A DNA stretch of 64,000 nucleotides, taken from positions 310,001 through 374,000 of the forward strand of contig QXJR01000022.1 of the NCBI GenBank assembly GCA_020975725.1, read 5' to 3'. Positions 11,046-21,217 of the stretch are shown here, in pieces (the stretch's first letter is position 1; the number at the start of each line of letters is the position of its first letter). The translations under genes and the position numbers were made by a program. The notes below the pieces were generated by a model, which saw only the letters and a list, made by a program, of their open reading frames with translations, did no database searches and was not told the DNA's origin. Source of the stretch: Picocystis sp. L7 (taxonomy: Eukaryota; Chlorophyta; Picocystophyceae; Picocystales; Picocystaceae).

Positions 11046-11087
11046 GCAAGTCGAGGTCTGCGCCGAAGCGGCGAGGTGGGAAGGACG

Positions 11088-13013
11088 ATGGCCATGGCGA
11101 TGGCGAAGCCCTCGAAGCTCACGAGGACGAAGGGAGGGAAACAAGGTGGGAAAGAAGGAGCCAAAGAACTGATGAAGAAACTGGCGGAAGGTGCGCGAGA
11201 AGCCAAGCGACTAGCCAGACAAGCCGCAACCCGAAAGGTCGCCGACGAAGGAGCCTCGGACTGGACGAGAGAAGCCGCCTGGCTGCGAGCGCAAGCCGAG
11301 AGCGAGGAAGACGCCGAATCCATCGTAGAACTGGGACACATGCTGGCGAACGCCGTGGTCGTGACCGAACCCGAAGAAACGGAAGATGTGCAGGAGGATG
11401 TGGTGGAAGAACTCACCATAGAATGGCCCAACCCAGGTGAAACGTTCTGGGAGCGACCTCCACGGACCAGAAAGCCCAAAAGGGGAAAAGGGATCCCTCC
11501 GAAAGACGGTTCACCTCTGCACATCGTACATGTCGCCGCGGAAATGGCTCCGCTGGCGAAAGTCGGCGGGCTGGGGGATGTGGTCACTGGACTTGCGAAA
11601 GCGTGTGAGGTGCGTGGACACATGGCAGAGGTGGTGCTGCCGTTTTACGAATCCATCAAAGAGGATCAGATCGAGGATCTGAAGCATGTCATGGATTTCG
11701 ATGTGCCCAAGGGGAACATGTGGGATGGGCAGCTGCGGGTAGAAAGCTTACGGACATCATTGTATCAAGGCAGCGTGGAAGGAGTGAAACTGCTCTTGCT
11801 TCGGCCAGATTGGAATTGCACCAACCTGTTCCGAGGACAGCAAATCTACGGCGGGAGCCACAATGAGTTGGAGGCGTACCTGTATTTCTGCCGAGCAAGT
11901 CTCGAAATGCTGAAAGTGACCGGCCGCCAGCCAGACATCCTGCATCTCCACGAATGGCAATGTGCTGCTGCAGCGATGCTATACTGGGAGGTGTACCACC
12001 TGGAAGGGCTCTGGAAACCACGCGTGATGCTGACCATCCACAATCTAGCCAATTCAGGAGACTGCAGACCCGAGGAGATGATTGCCATGGGTCTGGATGC
12101 AGACCGATTTATGAGCGTGGACAAAGCGCTGGACGAACGAACGATCGGGCACAACCCAGAACGCCTCTCACTACTAAAAGGAGGAATCGTCTACTCCAGT
12201 GCAGTTACAACGGTTTCACCTACATATCGACGTGAGTCCCTCGAAAGCGGAGCTGCAGGGTGGTTGCAGTCTTCGCTCTTGAAGCACCAAAATAAGTATC
12301 ACGGTATTCTTAATGGGATCGATGATGTGGTATGGGATCCTGCAGATGATCCGTACATTCCGGTGAATTACACTCCTGAATCGGCCGTGGAGGCAAAAGC
12401 TACCTGCAAAAAATTTGTGCAGAGGGGCTTGGGATTAGTGGAGGATTCTGACAGGCCATTGGTTTGTTGCATCACTCGGTTGGTGCCACAAAAGGGAATT
12501 CATCTGATCAGGCATGCTATTTGGCGGACGATCGAACAAGGTGGTCAATTCGTGCTTCTGGGTAGTGGGCATGCAGATGGGGACTTCAGAGCAATGGCAG
12601 AAGGTGAACTCAAAAATCATCCACATGCAAAGCTTCTGGTGATGTACAGTGAACAGTTATCACATTACTTGTACGCTGCATCGGACTTCTTTCTGGTCCC
12701 ATCCATGTTCGAGCCCTGCGGCTTGACTCAGATGGTGGCCATGAAGTATGGCAGTTTGCCGGTTGTAAGACGCACTGGTGGACTTGCTGATACAGTCATC
12801 GACATCGATCAAGATCCAGGAAACGGCAATGGGTACGTCTTTGATGGGGCTGACGAGGGCTCCCTTGACCAGGCCTTGGACAGGGCCTTGAACGGATACA
12901 GAAACCAAAAGGATACTTGGAGCCAGAAAGTGAAGCAGGTCATGGACATCAACAACAGTTGGGACAACTCAGCTCAATCTTACATCGGTCTGTACAGAAG
13001 TCTACCAAATTAA
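11088..13013 (+). CDS. SS: Soluble starch synthase, SSIII/SSIV-like (GT5)
   Basis: Elongates alpha-1,4 glucans from ADP-glucose. The GT5 domain begins IVHVAAEMAPLAKVGGLGDVV (about residue 145-165) with the KxGGL ADP-glucose motif, continues through HLHEWQCAAAA, ITRLVPQKGIHLI and PSMFEPCGLTQMVAMKYG, and has the second glycine-rich site RRTGGLADTV (about 561). This arrangement resembles plant SSIII/SSIV rather than GBSS. The ATG at 11088 opens MAMAMAKPSKLTRTKGGKQ and gives 641 residues. The basic first 60 residues fit a transit peptide followed by an acidic linker. Unlike plant SSIII there is no N-terminal carbohydrate-binding tandem and little coiled coil, so it is a short version. Intronless. 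It converges on the GNAT gene. Confidence 0.94.
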   Translation: MAMAMAKPSKLTRTKGGKQGGKEGAKELMKKLAEGAREAKRLARQAATRKVADEGASDWTREAAWLRAQAESEEDAESIVELGHMLANAVVVTEPEETEDVQEDVVEELTIEWPNPGETFWERPPRTRKPKRGKGIPPKDGSPLHIVHVAAEMAPLAKVGGLGDVVTGLAKACEVRGHMAEVVLPFYESIKEDQIEDLKHVMDFDVPKGNMWDGQLRVESLRTSLYQGSVEGVKLLLLRPDWNCTNLFRGQQIYGGSHNELEAYLYFCRASLEMLKVTGRQPDILHLHEWQCAAAAMLYWEVYHLEGLWKPRVMLTIHNLANSGDCRPEEMIAMGLDADRFMSVDKALDERTIGHNPERLSLLKGGIVYSSAVTTVSPTYRRESLESGAAGWLQSSLLKHQNKYHGILNGIDDVVWDPADDPYIPVNYTPESAVEAKATCKKFVQRGLGLVEDSDRPLVCCITRLVPQKGIHLIRHAIWRTIEQGGQFVLLGSGHADGDFRAMAEGELKNHPHAKLLVMYSEQLSHYLYAASDFFLVPSMFEPCGLTQMVAMKYGSLPVVRRTGGLADTVIDIDQDPGNGNGYVFDGADEGSLDQALDRALNGYRNQKDTWSQKVKQVMDINNSWDNSAQSYIGLYRSLPN

Positions 13014-13118
13014 AGGCACATCGTCAGTAGAGGCAGGAATCAATGCTTGGCCATCGGCGGGTTGAGTAGGGCAAAATATCAGGGCGAGTATATGAACAGT
13101 CCCCATTTTAGTTCACAG

Positions 13119-13763
13119 CTATTGCTTCCTGGTTTTTCTCGGGATCCGCTTCAACATGAGACCGAACCGAATGTTGGGTCGCAAGTACAAGTAGCTGTTC
13201 CACTGCGGTTCCACCCCTACCATCCTATACCCAAGTCCTCGATAGAGTCCAGCAACAGCTTCGTTGGATATGTCGTAGTGGAGTGCAAGACAATCGCAAT
13301 CCCATCCCCTCGCTGTGTCTTCGGCCTCTTCCATGAGCATCCGGGCCAATCCTTGTCTCCTGTAGGCGGCATCCACGGCGAGGTTGGACACGTAGGCAAT
13401 CTTCTCTTGCCTCCTCCTTAACCTCGACCGGGTGCGCACCGGGTCCGACGTTCGTTTCGGGAGAGGTAGATTGCCACCCACCGTGTCCACGTTGACGCAC
13501 CCAGCGATGAACCTTTGGTTTTGCATCACGTCTTGCGCGTCTGCTTCGGCCACGAGGCACACGTACCTTCCCGTACGATCGGCAATGGCGCTTTCCAGCA
13601 TCCAGTACCGGTCCAACGTGCGCACTTTGACGAGCGGGAAACCTTCTTCAGGGAAAAAGCTCGCCGTGTGCACCTCGGCCACCTTCCATAGGTCCGGCTT
13701 GGTGGCCCTTCGAACGCTTCGAGACGTCGAAGGTGCGCCGAATGCCGAAGTGCGTGCGCTCAT
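13119..13763 (-). CDS. GNAT-family N-acetyltransferase, probably plastid
   Basis: Acetyl-CoA-dependent N-acetyltransferase of 214 residues. The acetyl-CoA loop is visible as NLAVDAAYRRQGLARMLMEEAE, followed by the GNAT C-terminal strand and helix ALHYDISNEAVAGLYRGLGYRMVG. The ending NIRFGLMLKRIPRKTRKQ resembles plant plastid GNATs that acetylate protein N-termini and lysines. The substrate cannot be read from sequence. The N-terminus (MSARTSAFGAPSTSRSVRR) is Ser/Arg-rich and could be a transit peptide. Intronless. Confidence 0.88.
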   Translation of the reverse strand: MSARTSAFGAPSTSRSVRRATKPDLWKVAEVHTASFFPEEGFPLVKVRTLDRYWMLESAIADRTGRYVCLVAEADAQDVMQNQRFIAGCVNVDTVGGNLPLPKRTSDPVRTRSRLRRRQEKIAYVSNLAVDAAYRRQGLARMLMEEAEDTARGWDCDCLALHYDISNEAVAGLYRGLGYRMVGVEPQWNSYLYLRPNIRFGLMLKRIPRKTRKQ

Positions 13764-14054
13764 GTGCGCGGAAAACGTCCACTCTCCCAGCTCCTCTCCC
13801 TCAATCCTCCCTCAATCCTCCCTTGATGTTTCGCTGACAGTTCTCCCGAGTTAGCAGGGGGAGGTGAGATACCCATCGGATGGATCGATATCTTGGGAGG
13901 AGATCTCGATGCCGATTCGAGACGGGACCGGAGGGACAGGTGGTGGAGGGGAAAGGCAAGGAGGCGATGACGGACAGATGGAGCAGTTGAATTGGGCAGT
14001 GGAGGACGGGTTGCGTGCAGGTGGAGGAGGTGGAATTTCACTCTGGTTCTAGCG
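13764..14054. other. Spacer with ATCGATATCT element upstream of GNAT
   Basis: Carries ATCGATATCTTGGG and GGAGATCTCGATG at 13883..13910, about 125 bp upstream of the GNAT start. They form a loose inverted pair (ATCGATATCT / AGATCTCGAT). Similar elements lie upstream of several other genes in the window. Confidence 0.4.
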
Positions 14055-14759
14055 TCACCGCTTGACGCGGAACACGAGCGGTTCGGACGGTTTGTGGCCC
14101 GCAGGCACACCAGAAACCCGCCTCTCCTCCTCCTCAAGCACGCCTCGAACGAACTTGTCGATGTCTTCCGGTGCCATGCCTTCAAACGGATCCTCCGCTG
14201 TTTTGGGAGGTGCGATCCCCAAAGCTGCTGCTTTCCTCCTGGTATCAGCGTCCCCTTCCCAAGCTTGGCGGTCTTCCTCGGAGACTCGGGCCACGAGTGC
14301 ATCGATGGCATCCGGAGCCATCCCGTCGAACGCTTCCGCCTCCTCTTCAGATGTAATCAATCCACGAGCAGCCTTCCGTGCCAGCTCGATCCGCCTCGCC
14401 TCCTCGTCGGCAGACTTGGCGTCCACCTCCCGTCGCCAAGGTGCAGTTCCTATCCGTTCCCACACGAGGGCCGAAAGGGCCACGGCACCAGCGAAAAAGT
14501 AGACCTTCTGCCACGTCGTGTACGGTTTGGATGCGTCTCCATCGAGCGCTGCTTTCTCCCACGGGAACATCATTGCCGTCGCTCGTCTCGCCCACACCCT
14601 TTGCTGCGACGCAGCATCCCCCTTTCCCTCGCCTTTTCCACCATCGGGGGATCCAGATGTCTCCTTGCTCGCATCAGCGCCTCCAGATGCACCGCGGCAT
14701 GCGTTCTCTGCCCTCCAAGCGGTCGCGCGACGCGCCAAACGACGGCTTGATGCCCGCAT
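14055..14759 (-). CDS. Probable mitochondrial single-pass membrane protein with duplicated motif
   Basis: Unrecognised protein of 234 residues. The N-terminus MRASSRRLARRATAWRAENA is a textbook mitochondrial presequence (Arg, Ser, Ala, no acids for 17 residues). One membrane segment follows at about 85-100 (KVYFFAGAVALSALVWERIG), then a soluble acidic domain. The soluble part holds two copies of a motif, FDGMAPDAIDALVARVSEE and FEGMAPEDIDKFVRGVLEE, about 45 residues apart. An accessory subunit of a respiratory complex or import machinery is possible but unproven. It is divergent from TIM21, another mitochondrial inner membrane protein. Confidence 0.8.
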   Translation of the reverse strand: MRASSRRLARRATAWRAENACRGASGGADASKETSGSPDGGKGEGKGDAASQQRVWARRATAMMFPWEKAALDGDASKPYTTWQKVYFFAGAVALSALVWERIGTAPWRREVDAKSADEEARRIELARKAARGLITSEEEAEAFDGMAPDAIDALVARVSEEDRQAWEGDADTRRKAAALGIAPPKTAEDPFEGMAPEDIDKFVRGVLEEEERRVSGVPAGHKPSEPLVFRVKR

Positions 14760-15304
14760 CGTCTTCTACTTGTCGGGCTGGCTACACCGGTTCGTTTCCT
14801 GTCTTCCTTTTCCGAGCCCATCCAACCGGACAGGGTTCGGGTTCAAGGGTGCATTCGAAAGGGCGCGTTTCCGATTTCATCCGGGCGTCTCCGATCATTG
14901 CAGCCCATCCACCACACACGCCAGTTAAGGTGGCCTTGGTCCATGCGTCCCATCCGAGCCATTCGTGCAGTGAACAGGACCCCTTTGCTTCCCGCAAGAA
15001 ATCGGATCGCGCTCCGTGGAGATGGTCACGATGTCCCACAGCGTCATCCAATTGGGATCAGGGATCCATTCCCCATGGACAACCCTGGCGACGGCCTTTG
15101 GCACCGTTGCTTCGAGGTCAGGTGGATCCTGGGAACGCACCAAGGGCGGTTTGGAGCACACACATGTACGCCACAGGCGTGGTGGGAACCGGAATTGGGT
15201 GCCACGCCACAAAGGCAGGGTGAGGGAGGGATGGGACGAGCGAGGGAGAGGGGAAGGGGGATGGACCGAGTGCAGGGAGAGAGGGAGAGAGAGAGGGAGA
15301 GGCG
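14760..15304. other. Divergent promoter region between 14055 gene and TIM21
   Basis: 545 bp between two head-to-head genes for mitochondrial-type proteins. A purine tract (GAGAGAGGGAGAGAGAGAGG) ends about 15 bp before the TIM21 ATG. No protein or RNA gene recognised. Confidence 0.4.
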
Positions 15305-15958
15305 ATGGGCATGGCGTCGGCGCTGTCGCGCGCCTTGCGCGCCGGGACGAGCCGCACGTCGATGCCGTGCGCGTGGTCGTGCGTGCCTGCCGTACGACTG
15401 TTCAGCGGTCGGGAGGGACGGGAACGGCGGCGGGAGGAGGGCGGTGGAGACGCCGACGCACTGGCGAAGGCCCAAGCCAAAGCCGACGCCATCACCGACA
15501 AGATCCCGGAGCGACCGGTGAGCGTGGTCGAAGGCACTTCCTACAGCATCGTGATCTTGGCAGCTTTGGGCGTGGCAGGTGCAGCGGCATGGGCAGTGGT
15601 CAAGGAGCTGGTCTTGGAGCCGAAGGAATACAAGGTGTTCCACGTGGCCTTGGAACGCATCCGCAGCGATCCGCGCGTGACCGTGCGGCTCGGAAGCCCG
15701 CTCAGCGGATACGGTGCAGACGTGCAGAACCGTGCGGCAAGGCAGAGGATCCGACACCGCATCTACGACGCCGCGGATGGACACGAACACGTGCAGGTGC
15801 AGTTCCAGGTGCGTGGTCCCACCGGAACCGCCACCGTGCACGCCGACGCGTACAAGCAGGACGGGAGCTACGAGTACTCGTACTTGTACGTGGACGTGGG
15901 AAGTCCTTATCCGAAGCGCATCGTGGTGGTGGGACAGGATCGATCCAAAGAATACTGA
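15305..15958 (+). CDS. TIM21: Mitochondrial import inner membrane translocase subunit TIM21
   Basis: Tethers the TIM23 presequence translocase to the TOM complex and respiratory chain. The N-terminus is a presequence (Arg/Ser/Ala-rich MGMASALSRALRAGTSRTSM). A membrane segment at about 78-98 (YSIVILAALGVAGAAAWAVV) precedes the intermembrane-space domain. That domain has family landmarks VFHVALERIRSDPRVTVRLG, LSGYGADVQNRAARQRIRH and the strand pair VQFQVRGPTGTATVHADAY. The length of 217 residues is normal. Translation may begin at the first or third codon, both Met. Intronless. It converges on adenylate kinase with 76 bp between stops. Confidence 0.92.
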   Translation: MGMASALSRALRAGTSRTSMPCAWSCVPAVRLFSGREGRERRREEGGGDADALAKAQAKADAITDKIPERPVSVVEGTSYSIVILAALGVAGAAAWAVVKELVLEPKEYKVFHVALERIRSDPRVTVRLGSPLSGYGADVQNRAARQRIRHRIYDAADGHEHVQVQFQVRGPTGTATVHADAYKQDGSYEYSYLYVDVGSPYPKRIVVVGQDRSKEY

Positions 15959-16034
15959 AACCGCCTCGCTTGCACCACGTGGCTCGAAGAAAGGTCCGCG
16001 TGCATGGGAACGCACGGAGGAGGGAACCTGCGCC

Positions 16035-17007
16035 TCAGGCAGCCACGCGTTCCAGGCTCTTCTCGATGTCTTCGAAAACGGCCTCTCGGGGACGGTTGCC
16101 GTCGATCGTGACGAGGATGTCCTTGTACGATTCCACGACCGCGCCCACGTTTTTGTGGTGTGTGGCCAGGCGGTTCCTGGCCTTCTCCTCCGTGTCGTCG
16201 GAACGTTGTGTCAAGCGACCGACGATCTCTTCTGGAGGCGGGTTGAACTTCAAGTGGTAAATCTTGCCTGTCTCTGGATCCATGCGACGTCCAACCACCC
16301 GTTCCACCAACACGTCGTCGGGGACCTCCAAGTTCAAGAACAGGTCGGGATGGATGCCTGCCTCTTCCAACGCCTTGGCTTGATCCGCACTGCGAGGATA
16401 ACCGTCCAAGAGCCAGCCGTTCGTCTGGGCGTCGTCCTGCGACAGTCGATCCTTCACCATGTCGATGACCACCTCGTTGGGCACGAGATCGCCACGGTCC
16501 ATGTACTCCTTGGCGACCTTTCCATTCTTCGTCCCTGCAGCCACCTCCGCACGGAGGAGATCTCCCGCGGATATGTGCGTCAATCCGTACTGCACGAGGA
16601 ACGGCGTTCGAACGGAAGCGGGCGTCAGAACCCACGTCGCGACGCGTGCGAACCGCTGTGCGAGAGTCCACCAGGTCGACGGTCCCACGCCACCGCCGAC
16701 TTGGACCGAACGTGGTTTTCTTCCGTTCGCGAACGTCCCACGCGTTCGAAACGCATCCACGGACCTTCTCCACGATGGTCTCGCACTGCGTCCCCTTTCC
16801 GGACGCTGGAGCTCCTGCAATGATGATCTTCTTCGTGGCTGGCTTGGCCGAGGTGGACAAGCAGAGTCCCATCCTGGTGGTACGCCTGGACTTACTGGAC
16901 CTTCTTGCACGAACCGACGCTGCGCTAGATCGGTCAGCCTCCTTCTCTACCTTTCCTTCCACCCTCCCAAGTGCACCGAGTCGCGTTTCTTCGCGACGTG
17001 TGCGCAC
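16035..17007 (-). CDS. AMK: Adenylate kinase, plastid-type
   Basis: Interconverts 2 ADP and ATP plus AMP. Exon 1 (16765..17007 at its longest) ends KKIIIAGAPASGKGTQCETIVEK with the P-loop. A 175 bp phase-0 intron (16590..16764, gtccgtgg...gtgcag) separates it from exon 2 (16035..16589), which starts YGLTHISAGDLLRAEV and continues DGYPRSADQAKALEE, VGRRMDPETGKIYHLKFNPPP and RSDDTEEK. The joined core aligns with plant chloroplast adenylate kinase. From 17007 the product is 265 residues with a strongly basic leader (RRSSKSRRTTR), a plausible transit peptide. From the ATG at 16872 it is 220 residues. The choice of start is uncertain. The function is not. Confidence 0.94.
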
Positions 17008-17366
17008 CTTGAGCAGGTGCGGCGGCGGTCAGTTCCATCGAAGGTGGACCAAACCTCGGCCACGCCACAACGTCCACCTGGCCCGGGCTCGAATCGAGAT
17101 CTTCCCGTTCCTCTCGATCCACCCATCGAGATCTTTGTGGATAAGATTTCGATACGTGCGGACGGGATCCCATCGAGATCTCGCCCGTTGCTATCGATAC
17201 GTCGAGGGGATCGTCCGATCCCTTCGGGTCCCGAAGGCGTCCGTCCCGGCGGGTCCCCTTTCGATCCTCCCTTTCGATCGGAAACAGACCGGGGGTGGAA
17301 AGGGGAAGGGAGGGTCCAGCTCCCTTATCCAAGCCGCAGGGAAGACGTGGCGCAATCGAGCGCAGG
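17008..17366. promoter_or_regulatory. Bidirectional promoter with four ATCGA-type elements
   Basis: This 359 bp spacer separates head-to-head adenylate kinase and the GDT1-like gene. ATCGAGATCTT (17093..17103), ATCGAGATCTTT (17125..17136) and ATCGAGATCTCG (17172..17183) recur, with ATCGATACG at 17193. CCCTTTCGATC occurs twice further right (about 17250-17280). It is the densest cluster of this element in the window. Function is inferred from recurrence. Confidence 0.5.
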
Positions 17367-18266
17367 ATGGCGATGGCGTCGAGCACTTCCCACACGATGG
17401 CGATGGCGAAAGCGAGAAGATGTGGACGTGGGAACGCGTGTTCGGAAAGGAAAAGGTGTGTCAGGCGGATCGTCGTCGCCAAAGCAGCGGCGGATGGTGG
17501 ACAAGCGCCGCCGAACACGAACTGGCGAAGGATCGCCACGGCTGCCGGCGCGGCCGCAGCCACGGCGACGGCGGCCGCAGCCTTCACGCACGCACCTCTG
17601 ATGGAATTCGTGCGCAGCACCGGGTTCACCGCCGCACTGGCCCTGATCTTCGTGTCGGAAGTGGGAGATAAGACGTTCTTCATCGCCGCGCTGCTGGCCA
17701 TGAAACGAGGGGCAGCCGCGGTGCTGGCAGGATCCATGCTCTCCCTAGGTGCCATGACGGCCATATCCGTGGTCATTGGACGCGTGCTCAAAGGAGTTCC
17801 AGACAGCATACAGCTGACCGTGCCAGTCGGAGAGTATCTGGCCGTTGCACTGCTGGTTTTCTTTGGACTGAAGTCCATCAACGAGGCGTTGAAGATGCCG
17901 GGGCCTTTCATGGGAGCGCAGGAAGAGGTCACAGAGGAATGGAAGGAAGCAGAAAAAGAAGTGGAGGACTCGGAAACGAAAAGCACGACGCCCAAAACCT
18001 TCTGGGCCACCATGGTCAAGACCGCCGGGCTCATCTTCGTGGCCGAGTGGGGGGATCGCTCCATGCTTGCCACGATTGCCCTGGGTGCTGCGCAAAACCC
18101 GGTCGGCGTCTTCACAGGAGCCTTCATAGGTCATCTAGTTGCAACCGCGATTGCCGTGGGTGGTGGAGCCTTTCTCTCCAAGTGGGTTAATGAGAAGTTC
18201 ATCAGCTTTACAGGTGGCGTCCTGTTTTTGCTTTTTGCTGTCGCTACAGTTGTTGGGGTATTTTGA
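17367..18266 (+). CDS. PAM71: GDT1/PAM71-like plastid Mn/Ca cation transporter (UPF0016)
   Basis: UPF0016 proteins move Mn2+ or Ca2+. PAM71 does so in thylakoids and CMT1 in the inner envelope. Two inverted halves each carry the signature ExGD(K/R)(T/S): FVSEVGDKTFFIAALLAMK at about residue 98 and FVAEWGDRSMLATIALGAA at about 226. Six to seven hydrophobic helices are visible, with an acidic Lys/Glu-rich loop between halves. The start at 17367 gives 299 residues with an Ala/Arg/Ser-rich leader ending near a hydrophobic Ala stretch, consistent with plastid targeting. Whether it is thylakoid (PAM71) or envelope (CMT1) type cannot be told. Intronless. Confidence 0.93.
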   Translation: MAMASSTSHTMAMAKARRCGRGNACSERKRCVRRIVVAKAAADGGQAPPNTNWRRIATAAGAAAATATAAAAFTHAPLMEFVRSTGFTAALALIFVSEVGDKTFFIAALLAMKRGAAAVLAGSMLSLGAMTAISVVIGRVLKGVPDSIQLTVPVGEYLAVALLVFFGLKSINEALKMPGPFMGAQEEVTEEWKEAEKEVEDSETKSTTPKTFWATMVKTAGLIFVAEWGDRSMLATIALGAAQNPVGVFTGAFIGHLVATAIAVGGGAFLSKWVNEKFISFTGGVLFLLFAVATVVGVF

Positions 18267-18412
18267 TGCAAGTCGTTTCAAAGGAATCTAAAGAGTTAGT
18301 TGTGTTGCACATTTTTTTATTGGATGACTTGAAGGTTAAAGACTTTGGCAATGCTGCGCTGCACGGATCGCCTTCAGGTTTGCGAGGGGTAAGGAATGCC
18401 CGGCTGCTTTAT

Positions 18413-19539
18413 TCAGTTCAATGCCATCCAGCATTCAGTCCATGTTTTCATCCCGTCTGCAAGATCTGAGAAGTATGGATCCAATAGAGAAAGCTTTTCC
18501 TTCACGCCCTTGGCCAGCTCAAGGTAACACTCTAGAACGGTGCTGCAGTTCTCTGAAAACTGGAAATTTTGAAAGAATGGAATGATTTCTTCCTGCCAAA
18601 ATATCCCCTTGTATTCCTTTTTGAGGTTTGCGAAAGGATCAGATGCTTTGCTATGCCAAATATATGGTAGACCTGTTTTCACCCCGAGCCCCAAGTGGTC
18701 GCAAATTTTTTTGCTGCACCAACCTGCCCACATGTCATCGTACCGCCCGATGGGCTGCCCATCTCCCATAAGCCCAAAGTACATGGCGGGACCGATGACC
18801 TCCCTGTCAAACGCTAGATTCATGCCACACATAGGGAACAACGTACCCTTGGGAATGGTAAGCACTGCATCCACATATCTCTTATTTCTCTCTGCAGGTT
18901 TGACGAGCTGTGTTGGGGCATCGTAATCCGGAATGTTCAACCAGAGTCCGTGTGAAATTGCCGTCTTGACACCTTCCCGTAGGCTGAACGGATATCCCCG
19001 CACAAAGTCCGATCCAGGTGTGAATGGATCATACAAGGTGTTGAAGAAGTAGGGGGTAGAAGGAGTCAGAAGGTTTCTGATGTGCTGTTCGACGGCATCG
19101 ATTTCTTCCCCGGTCGGAGTCTTGGCGACCTGTTAAAACAATTCGAAGGAGGTTCGTGAGCGTCAGTCTATTGGTCCTTCGTTCGATCCAACCCTTTGGC
19201 GGGCATGCTTCCGTCGTTACTTACGAAGCAGTCGTCGTCGATGGTGTAGATGTATTTCTTCTTGGACACCAGGAAGCCGAAGCACCTGCAGGCGGAGTCT
19301 TTGTAGGAGATGCACCAGGACTTTTCTCCAAGCACCTCTTTGATGTCGTCTCGGTTGTACAATTCGAAATCGAACCCATCTGGTATCTTTATCTTCCTGG
19401 CGGGATCGCCGTCCTGCACGATGATGAGGTGGTATTTTTCGAAGAACGGCCGCCACATCTCCAGGAAGTCCAGGTTGCGAATCGTCGGGATGACGATGTC
19501 CAGGTCTTGGCGCAGGTCCTCCATCGTCGCGGACGTCAT
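18413..19539 (-). CDS. RGP1: Reversibly glycosylated polypeptide / UDP-arabinopyranose mutase
   Basis: Interconverts UDP-arabinopyranose and UDP-arabinofuranose at the Golgi or cytosol for wall and glycoprotein synthesis. Exon 1 (19225..19539) runs [18 protein letters not shown] to [10 protein letters not shown], with the DDD metal and nucleotide site. A 95 bp phase-0 intron (19130..19224, gtaagtaacg...tttaacag) follows. Exon 2 (18413..19129) starts [17 protein letters not shown] and includes [29 protein letters not shown] and [22 protein letters not shown]. These blocks are almost identical to land plant RGPs. The product is 343 residues. Start at MTSATMEDL (19539). The second ATG at 19524 is equally plausible. 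Confidence 0.97.
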
Positions 19540-21217
19540 CGTGCACGTCTTTCGGCGCCTCGATGTCCGTCTCTTCTCTCTCCCTCGGGATTGTCCGTCC
19601 CTTTCCATCTCCCTTTTCAACGTGGAACTCGAGGGACCTCCTGTTCCGACACCCACGAGGGACCCAGGTGGGTGCACCTACGACGCTCTCCACCACCCGA
19701 GGATCCAAACCAACTCCCACACGTGCACGTGGGAGCAAGGGAATAACGACCCACATGCACACGAGCATGGAAGTGGATGGGAAAGCTGGGTGGATGGATG
19801 GAAGGATGGTGGACGTGGAGGAAAGACACGCGAGGATACCGACGGAGGTTGTCACATGATGCGCCCACTTTTATGCGTACCCACAAACAGACAACCTTGT
19901 GTAGACCGTTGTTCAACAAGGTCGTTCTTGGAAGCATCGTCCATCTCTCTCGCTGTGCTCTATCTTGAGATGCAGCCGCTCTTCCAACCCTTCCTCTCAT
20001 CCATTGTGCGACCGTCTCTGGTGAAACGTTTCGATATGACAAGCATCGCAAGCAAGGGTGTAAGCATGACGTCTTCCTCGTTCGGAGAACACCGAAGCAC
20101 TATTTTTTCACTAGAAAAAAGCGATACGTTGGAGCGGCTCCATTGATCGGTGGGAAGATAGTGTATGCAGAGACGCATGGTCTAAACCACGTCTCGAACG
20201 CCCCACGGCAAAGAGCAAGCTTGACCACTTTACTCCAATCCCCTTCATGTGCTTTGGACAAAACCCATCACCCCTCTTAGACCTAGTCGTTCAAGAATGT
20301 TCTCTTCCACGTGCACAACTTCCGATTCACGGTTTCGAACTAATTTCTCTCTTGAAAGGCGACAATTCGTGACGAAAGATGGAAATGAATGAACTCCCAT
20401 GCCACGATGTGTGTCTCGCTTTTCGACCTGCCCTCCTCTTGCGACATATGAGTAGAATCTTGATGACACGCCGTCGGGTGGGGTAATTGATAGCCCCCTC
20501 CTCGCCAATCCATGCTTTCCAACGTAGAGACAAGTTCGTACGCAAGAAGATTTTTCCATGGCCTACCATGGTAATGTTGAAGTACAAAAATAGTAGAATT
20601 GGAGCTAAAGTATGTTTTCCCCATCAAGTTGTCATATTTTGCATCGGTGGTGCCATTTGTGGTAAAAGTGTCCGGTGGTTTTTGTCCGAGAAGGGTCCAT
20701 GGGAAAGGGTCGCAAAGCATCATGCGTGAATGTACGCATGATTCACGTGCCATCAACGACGAGGGCCAATGTTCGTGGGCTGTATCGATGGAATGTTTGG
20801 CCCTCACAACGAATTGCACTTGCCTTAGCTTTGGATTCTACAATGGGAGTTCCGTTGCAAGGTTATGCGGTAGGGTGCCCGCGAAGACGGAAACTTCTAC
20901 GCATTTCAAAAGATAGGCAAATTGTGGGTCGTCGATCCTCTTGCACCGCGCCATGGACACTTGCCCTCACGCTTTGTCCGCATCGTTCCATCCCCCTGTG
21001 CATTGTCGAGTGCAAGGATTCATTGGGACACGGTTCAACCTCTTTGATGGTCCGGCACGTCCCATGAACATCCCCATAAAATCCATCTTCCTCTCGTGTT
21101 GATTCCTCTTTCCTCCATGAACGGAGGACGTTGGACTCCATCCCAGGATTCGAAACCCACGGATTTGGAAGCAGGAGATTGGCGCCATTGGAAATCGGAG
21201 AGGTTCGGCGACGGATC
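19540..21217. other. Gene-poor spacer
   Basis: Nearly 1.7 kb with no recognisable gene. Several frames of 100-190 codons cross it, but none resembles a known family and they disagree between strands. The middle (about 19860-20700) is noticeably more AT-rich than the surrounding genes. The right end is the promoter and leader of the methyltransferase gene. I found no terminal repeats that would mark a mobile element. Confidence 0.5.

Noticed and set aside
10945-11050. CRISPR-like regular repeat
   Set aside because: Units are contiguous 25 bp tandem copies without unique spacers, in eukaryotic nuclear DNA.
15044-16015. 323-codon minus-strand frame opposite TIM21
   Set aside because: Shadow of the TIM21 reading frame with no recognisable domain.
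20340-20819. 159-codon minus-strand frame in the 19.5-21.2 kb spacer
   Set aside because: It resembles no protein family and has no supportive neighbour or splice structure. Too weak to call a gene.
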